NCBI GenBank assembly: GCA_016212425.1
Contig: JACRGJ010000104.1
Coordinates: 1-40,257, forward strand
DNA length: 40,257 nt
Origin: Micrococcales bacterium
Lineage (GTDB): Bacteria; Actinomycetota; Actinomycetes; Actinomycetales; Microbacteriaceae
Direction of reading: 5' to 3'
Of this stretch, positions 36,601 to 40,257 are shown in pieces. Below the pieces are notes generated by a model that did no database searches, was not told where the DNA came from, and saw nothing but the letters and a program-made list of their open reading frames with translations. The number at the start of each line of letters is the position of its first letter. Within the stretch, counting starts at the first letter, position 1. The position numbers and the translations under genes are program-made.

Positions 36601-36615
36601 TATGCGAATCGCATA
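36601..36615. promoter_or_regulatory. Perfect palindromic operator ahead of the NTF2-MarR pair
   Basis: TATGCGA-A-TCGCATA is a perfect 7-bp inverted repeat about a central A, and stands out in a GC-rich region. It overlaps the -10 candidate TAAACT at 36614-36619. Transcription would start at or next to the ATG at 36626, which has no ribosome binding site. Size and position suit a MarR dimer, most simply the one encoded two genes on at 37003. Confidence 0.65.
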
Positions 36616-36625
36616 AACTGCGGGC

Positions 36626-37006
36626 ATGGAAACTAACCTCGAAGAAGCGATCAACGAGTGGCACGCGAGCGTCAACGCCGGCGACCTGCAGCGATCTGCG
36701 CAGGCAGTCGGTGATTTGGTCGTCGTGCTCGGGCCCAAGGGCGCGGGTTCGATCACGTCTGCACAGTTCGCCGAGTGGGTGCAGCGCTCGGGTATCAACC
36801 TGATCCCTCGGTCCTGGCACCCTGTCAGCGAACGGTTGATGGTGGTCGAACAGGACGCCGTCTGGCCCGAGAGCGCGCAACCCACGCGGGTGGCGACGGT
36901 CTTTCGCGCTTCCGCCGGGAAGATCACGGCTGCGCTGAGACTGCCGGACCTGAAAGCCGCTCTCGAGCTGGCCTTCATCTGCCGCGCGATGGCGGAATCC
37001 GAATGA
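36626..37006 (+). CDS. NTF2-like / SnoaL-fold small protein
   Basis: A 126-residue protein with the helix-then-sheet order of NTF2-like proteins: an N-terminal helix LEEAINEWHASVNAGDLQ, a short DLVVVLGPKG strand in place of the usual DDVV, a helix SAQFAEWVQRSG, then strands ending WPESAQPTRVATVFRASAG and a C-terminal helix. The pattern AINEWHASVNAGD is common in SnoaL-type and DUF4440-like proteins. Whether it is an enzyme or a ligand binder is not visible. It is coupled by ATGA to the MarR gene. Base composition is less GC-rich than the flanking core genes, which suggests acquisition. Confidence 0.65.
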   Translation: METNLEEAINEWHASVNAGDLQRSAQAVGDLVVVLGPKGAGSITSAQFAEWVQRSGINLIPRSWHPVSERLMVVEQDAVWPESAQPTRVATVFRASAGKITAALRLPDLKAALELAFICRAMAESE

Positions 37007-37437
37007 CAGATCAAGGCCCGGGACAGGTCCTGTTCCAGTTCGTCCGGCACTGGGCACGCCGACCCGTCGCGAGAGATGCAGGCGAGCAGGGGCGACTCGT
37101 GCTGGTGTGTGAGGCCGTCCATACGCTGAGCCTGCGCGCGACCCCCGCAACGGTGAACGCGATCGCACACGAGATCGGTATTGACCAGAGCGGCGCTTCA
37201 CGGCTGATCAAGAGCGCGAGGACAGCGGGCCACCTGGCCACGGCAGCGTCCGTGACCGATGGCCGACGACGCGAACCATCACTCACTCTGGCGGGCCGGT
37301 CGATGCTGGATCAGGCGCATCGTTGGCAGGAGGACATCTTCTGTGAGCTGACCAGAGGCTGGAGCGACAAGAAGCGCCACGACTTCCAGCGGGCGATGAC
37401 CGAACTCATGGATCGCTCCTGCGCGATGGACGCGTGA
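37003..37437 (+). CDS. MarR family transcriptional regulator (partner of the NTF2-like gene)
   Basis: The 144-residue protein has a winged-helix core: ATPATVNAIAHEIGIDQSGASRLIKSARTAGHLATA near 44-80 as the helix-turn-helix, then SVTDGRRREPSLTLAGRSML as the wing, and a terminal dimer helix. This is the MarR order. ATG 37003 overlaps the stop of the NTF2-like gene (ATGA). As the second gene of a two-gene unit with a palindrome at its promoter, it probably represses the unit and is released by a small molecule or stress; the ligand could be the substrate of the NTF2-like protein. Confidence 0.85.
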   Translation: MTDQGPGQVLFQFVRHWARRPVARDAGEQGRLVLVCEAVHTLSLRATPATVNAIAHEIGIDQSGASRLIKSARTAGHLATAASVTDGRRREPSLTLAGRSMLDQAHRWQEDIFCELTRGWSDKKRHDFQRAMTELMDRSCAMDA

Positions 37438-37525
37438 GCCACGCCCACGCCACGCTAAGCATCAAGGCACACCGCCAGCTAGTCGAGCGCTGCACGATGC
37501 GTCTCATCCCGCGCAACGTCGGCCG

Positions 37526-37681
37526 CTACTCGGAGATGCGGGGAGGGATCTCCGCTCCGGCCTGCTGGGCTCGCGCGTCGCGGAGCGCCGCCCCGACCGC
37601 CCTCCGGATCACCCAGTACAGGGCGTACAGGAAGGCGGCCGCGACGACCACGAGAAGCAGGATCGAGCCGAACGGGTCCAT
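37526..37681 (-). CDS. 51-residue single-helix membrane protein
   Basis: The minus-strand frame from ATG 37681 to TAG 37526 encodes 51 residues: MDPFGS, a strong hydrophobic helix (about 7-25, ILLLVVVAAAFLYALYWVI), a basic RRAVGAALRDAR segment and a short tail. This is a coherent small membrane protein with an inside-positive C-terminus. It follows nusB by 22 bases, too close for a separate promoter, and has no clear ribosome binding site. No family is recognised. Confidence 0.6.
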   Translation of the reverse strand: MDPFGSILLLVVVAAAFLYALYWVIRRAVGAALRDARAQQAGAEIPPRISE

Positions 37682-37703
37682 GACGGCAGTCTACGAGCGG
37701 GGC

Positions 37704-38117
37704 TCAGGCACCGTCGCGGGCGATCGCGGCGAGCAGTCCGTTGAGGAAGCCGGCGGAGTCCTCGGTGCTCAGGGTCGTGGCCGACTCGACCGCCTCGGAG
37801 ATCGCGACCGGGTCAGGGACATCCGGGTTGTAGAGGATCTCCCACGCGCCGACGCGCGCGATCGCGCGGTCGAGCACCGGCATCCGCTCGATCGTCCAGC
37901 CCTGCGCGTGCAGGCGGATGGTGGCATCGATCTCGTCGGCGTGCGCATCGACGCCCTCGACGATCTGCCGGGCGTATTGCCAGGACGCCTCGCGATCAGG
38001 CTGGCTCGCTGCGCGTTCGGCCTCGGCGGCCAGCAGTTCCGCGACGGGGATGCTGCGCACATCCGCTCCGTACAGGAGGTCGACGGCGCGCTTGCGGGCC
38101 TTGGTGCGTGCGCTCAC
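37704..38117 (-). CDS. nusB: Transcription antitermination protein NusB
   Basis: The 137-residue all-helical protein has the typical N-terminal [18 protein letters not shown], which binds BoxA RNA and NusE/S10 in rRNA antitermination, and the C-terminal [15 protein letters not shown] and [17 protein letters not shown] blocks. GTG 38117 overlaps the efp stop (GTGA). The efp-nusB order is shared by most actinobacteria. Confidence 0.95.
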   Translation of the reverse strand: MSARTKARKRAVDLLYGADVRSIPVAELLAAEAERAASQPDREASWQYARQIVEGVDAHADEIDATIRLHAQGWTIERMPVLDRAIARVGAWEILYNPDVPDPVAISEAVESATTLSTEDSAGFLNGLLAAIARDGA

Positions 38118-38671
38118 ACGCGGCCGAGGTAGTCGCCCGAGCGGGTGTCGACCTTGACCTTCGTGCCCTGCTCGAGGAACAGCGGAACCTGGATCTCGTA
38201 CCCGGTCTCCACGGTCGCGGGCTTCGTTCCGGCGCTCGAGCGGTCGCCCTGCAGGCCGGGCTCGGTGTAGGTCACCTCGAGCACGACGGAGGCCGGCAGT
38301 TCGACGTAGAGCGCCTCCCCCTCGTGGGTCGCGATCGTCACGGTCAGGTTCTCGAGCATGAAGTTCGCCGCGTCGCCGACCACCGCGCCCGGCACGGTGA
38401 CCTGGTCGTAGTCGGACATGTCCATGAAGACGAAGTCGGCACCGTCGCGGTAGAGATACTGGAAGTCGCGGCGGTCCACGGTGGCGAAGTCGATCTTCGT
38501 GCCGGCGTTGAAGGTGCGGTCGACGACCTTCCCGCTCATGACGTTCTTCATCTTGGTGCGCACGAAGGCGCCACCCTTGCCGGGCTTGACGTGCTGGAAC
38601 TCCACCACGTTCCACAGCTGCCCGTCCAACGAGAGCACGCTGCCGTTCTTGATGTCATTGGTGGTGGCCAC
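38114..38671 (-). CDS. efp: Translation elongation factor P
   Basis: Rescues ribosomes stalled at proline runs. The 185-residue protein has three beta-barrel domains; the domain I loop is [17 protein letters not shown] with Lys32 at the tip, the form that works unmodified in actinobacteria. The [13 protein letters not shown] segment starts domain II, and [28 protein letters not shown] closes domain III. No epmA/earP modification gene is seen nearby. Confidence 0.97.
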   Translation of the reverse strand: MATTNDIKNGSVLSLDGQLWNVVEFQHVKPGKGGAFVRTKMKNVMSGKVVDRTFNAGTKIDFATVDRRDFQYLYRDGADFVFMDMSDYDQVTVPGAVVGDAANFMLENLTVTIATHEGEALYVELPASVVLEVTYTEPGLQGDRSSAGTKPATVETGYEIQVPLFLEQGTKVKVDTRSGDYLGRV

Positions 38672-38682
38672 GAGGGGACAGT

Positions 38683-39123
38683 CTAACCGCGAGCCCGCCG
38701 GGCGATCGCGTCGAGCGCGACGAGGTAGGAGTCCGCCCCGAACCCGGCGACGACGCCGGTGGCGACCCCGGAGATGACGCTGGTGTGCCGGAACTCCTCG
38801 CGGGCGCTCGGGTTCGAGAGGTGCACCTCGACCACGGTGCCGCCCGCGCGCGTGACGAGTGCGACCGCATCCCGGAGCGCGTAGCTGTAGTGCGTGAAGG
38901 CGGCGGGATTCAGGATGACCGGGTCACCCGAGTCGGCGGCCTCGTGCAGCCAGCCGATCAGTTCCGCCTCGTCATCGGTCTGCCGCAGGTCGATCTCGAC
39001 GCCGTTCGGCGCCTGCGCGGTGAGGTGATGCTCGATGGCGGCGAGATCCTGGGTGCCGTACACCTCGGGTTCGCGACTGCCGAGCCGCCCGAGGTTCGGC
39101 CCGTTGAGCACCAGCACGCGCAT
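38683..39123 (-). CDS. aroQ: 3-dehydroquinate dehydratase, type II
   Basis: Third step of the shikimate pathway. The 146-residue dodecamer-forming enzyme has [19 protein letters not shown] with the catalytic Arg and Tyr22, [15 protein letters not shown] with the catalytic His, and [21 protein letters not shown]. The start has GCAGG just ahead of ATG 39123. A TAGGCT box directly upstream (39130-39135 region) could be a -10 for a short or absent leader, but this is weak. Confidence 0.95.
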   Translation of the reverse strand: MRVLVLNGPNLGRLGSREPEVYGTQDLAAIEHHLTAQAPNGVEIDLRQTDDEAELIGWLHEAADSGDPVILNPAAFTHYSYALRDAVALVTRAGGTVVEVHLSNPSAREEFRHTSVISGVATGVVAGFGADSYLVALDAIARRARG

Positions 39124-39211
39124 CCTGCGAGCCTACCGACGCGCGCCTCGCGCGGGCCCGGTTGCCCTATCGGTCGCAATGCCGTTCCGGATCGATTTGG
39201 TACCGGGGTAT

Positions 39212-39228
39212 CCGACCGCACCGGTCGG
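39212..39228 (-). terminator. Short hairpin just past aroB
   Basis: A perfect 7-bp stem CCGACCG/CGGTCGG with a 3-base loop begins one base beyond the aroB stop codon. There is no T-run, so it may be a weak terminator or an mRNA-stability hairpin. It lies in the 106-bp gap before aroQ. Confidence 0.35.
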
Positions 39229-39229
39229 G

Positions 39230-40257
39230 TCAGTCCGCGAGTTCCTGGTAGGCCGCGAACAGCAGCGACTCGTCCGGGCCCTCGAGCATCGTGGGGCGGG
39301 CGACCCCGTCGAGCACGACGAAGCGCAGCATCCCGCCGCGGGACTTCTTGTCGCGCTGCATCGTCGCGAGGAGGGTGGGCCACCGGCCGGCGGGGTACGT
39401 CGTGGGCAGCGACAGGGATTCCAGGATGCGGCGGGTGCGGTCCACGTCGCGCTCGGGTAGGTGCCGGGTGAGGCGCGAGAGCTCTGCGGCGAACACCATC
39501 CCGATCGACACCGCGGCGCCGTGCCGCCACCGGTAGCGCTCGGCATGCTCGATCGCGTGGCCGAGCGTGTGGCCGTAGTTGAGGATCTCGCGGACCCCCT
39601 GCTCGGTGAGGTCCTCCCCCACCACCCGCGCCTTGACCCTGATCGCGAGCTCGACCGCGCGGCGGAATGCGGGAGAGGCGGGGTCGGTGGCCGCCTCGAC
39701 GTCCGCCTCGACGAGGTCGAGGATCTCGGGCTCGGCGATGAAACCGGCGTTCCCCACCTCCGCGTACCCGGCGAGCAGCTCGTTCCGTGGGAGCGTGTCG
39801 AGCAGGTCGAGGTCGGCCAGCACCGCGGCAGGCGGCCAGAACGCGCCGACGAGGTTCTTCCCCTCGGCGGTGTTGATGCCGGTCTTCCCGCCGACGGCGG
39901 CGTCGACCAGGCCGAGCACGGTGGTGGGCACCTGCACGATCCGCACGCCGCGCAGCCAGGTCGCGGCGACGAAGCCCGCCAGGTCGGTAGTCGCGCCTCC
40001 CCCGAACCCCACGACGGCATCCGTGCGGGTGAAGTCCGTCTGGCCCATCACCTGCCAGCAGAAGGCGGCGACCTCCACCCGTTTTGCGCCCTCCGCGTCG
40101 GGAACCTCGGCCAGCAGCACCTCAAACCGATCGGCGAGGCTGGCCCGGAGCTCCTCGGCGCGCGCGGCCAGCGCCGGGGCGTGCACGACGCCCACCATTC
40201 GCACCCCGGGCCCGAGCACGCCGGGCAGCTCGCCCAGCGCGCCGCGGCCGACGACCA
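39230..40257 (-). CDS. aroB: 3-dehydroquinate synthase (5' end outside window), with a Lys-to-Asn change
   Basis: Second step of the shikimate pathway, with NAD and zinc. About 341 residues are visible; some N-terminal residues lie beyond the edge. Family blocks are [15 protein letters not shown] and [20 protein letters not shown] for NAD and substrate, the [11 protein letters not shown] lysine and asparagine, Arg in ATWLRG, VKARVV, the zinc histidine and partners in [24 protein letters not shown], and [12 protein letters not shown]. The zinc glutamate is present in GYAEV. However, the conserved AEV[IV]KxG reads AEVGNAGFI here, so the lysine corresponding to Lys197 of the fungal enzyme is Asn. 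It is upstream of aroQ, as in many actinobacteria. Confidence 0.95.
   Translation of the reverse strand, partial: VVGRGALGELPGVLGPGVRMVGVVHAPALAARAEELRASLADRFEVLLAEVPDAEGAKRVEVAAFCWQVMGQTDFTRTDAVVGFGGGATTDLAGFVAATWLRGVRIVQVPTTVLGLVDAAVGGKTGINTAEGKNLVGAFWPPAAVLADLDLLDTLPRNELLAGYAEVGNAGFIAEPEILDLVEADVEAATDPASPAFRRAVELAIRVKARVVGEDLTEQGVREILNYGHTLGHAIEHAERYRWRHGAAVSIGMVFAAELSRLTRHLPERDVDRTRRILESLSLPTTYPAGRWPTLLATMQRDKKSRGGMLRFVVLDGVARPTMLEGPDESLLFAAYQELAD

Noticed and set aside
35425-37681. Insertion sequence or integrated element carrying the accessory genes
   Set aside because: No transposase, integrase, terminal inverted repeats or target-site duplication could be found at the edges.

Overview
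The window reads as core chromosome of a high-GC actinobacterium, most likely Microbacteriaceae. Three things support this: very GC-rich third codon positions with frequent GTG starts; a small HGxxPAAW-type membrane protein and a Trp-associated membrane protein inside the trp genes; and the actinobacterial order aroB-aroQ-efp-nusB ... pyrR-pyrB-pyrC-(membrane protein)-carA-carB-pyrF-gmk-rpoZ-coaBC-metK-priA-fmt-rsmB-rpe. The genus cannot be fixed from what is visible.

Layout, right to left, because almost everything lies on the minus strand. (a) 40257-37526: aroB (cut by the window edge), aroQ, efp, nusB and a 51-residue membrane protein. (b) 37437-35425: a plus-strand accessory block with a MarR regulator, a VapBC toxin-antitoxin pair, and an NTF2-like protein coupled to a second MarR regulator. 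It sits between nusB and pyrR, which are usually close together in relatives. (c) 35239-25708: the pyrimidine operon pyrR-B-C-PH protein-carA-carB-pyrF, running into gmk, which carries a fused mIHF domain. (d) 25632-17357: rpoZ, coaBC, metK, priA, fmt, rsmB, rpe and an FKBP. (e) 17318-8763: a merged his-trp run hisE-G-F-I-trpE-(two small membrane proteins)-trpC-B-A, followed by lgt. (f) 8650-742: gltB-gltD, pyk and a small acidic repeat protein. (g) 1-763: two plus-strand genes, the 3' end of a membrane protein and a 2'-5' RNA ligase-like protein.

The genes fit together as a biosynthetic and translation block. Glutamate synthase and CarAB handle glutamine-derived nitrogen; pyk, aroB/aroQ, trp and his draw on central carbon and PRPP; pyrR senses pyrimidine nucleotides. 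Junctions inside the runs are mostly 1-4 bp overlaps (ATGA, GTGA or TGATG), which points to translational coupling. No tRNA, rRNA, CRISPR array, insertion sequence or origin was seen, and no gene-free stretch exceeds 300 bases.

The points most worth a second look are: an AroB whose otherwise conserved metal-region lysine is Asn; a PyrR-binding RNA hairpin overlapping the pyrR ribosome binding site; the mIHF-guanylate kinase fusion; the NTF2-MarR pair with a perfect 15-bp palindrome at an apparently leaderless start; and an undescribed small acidic protein built on repeated YTDSE units.
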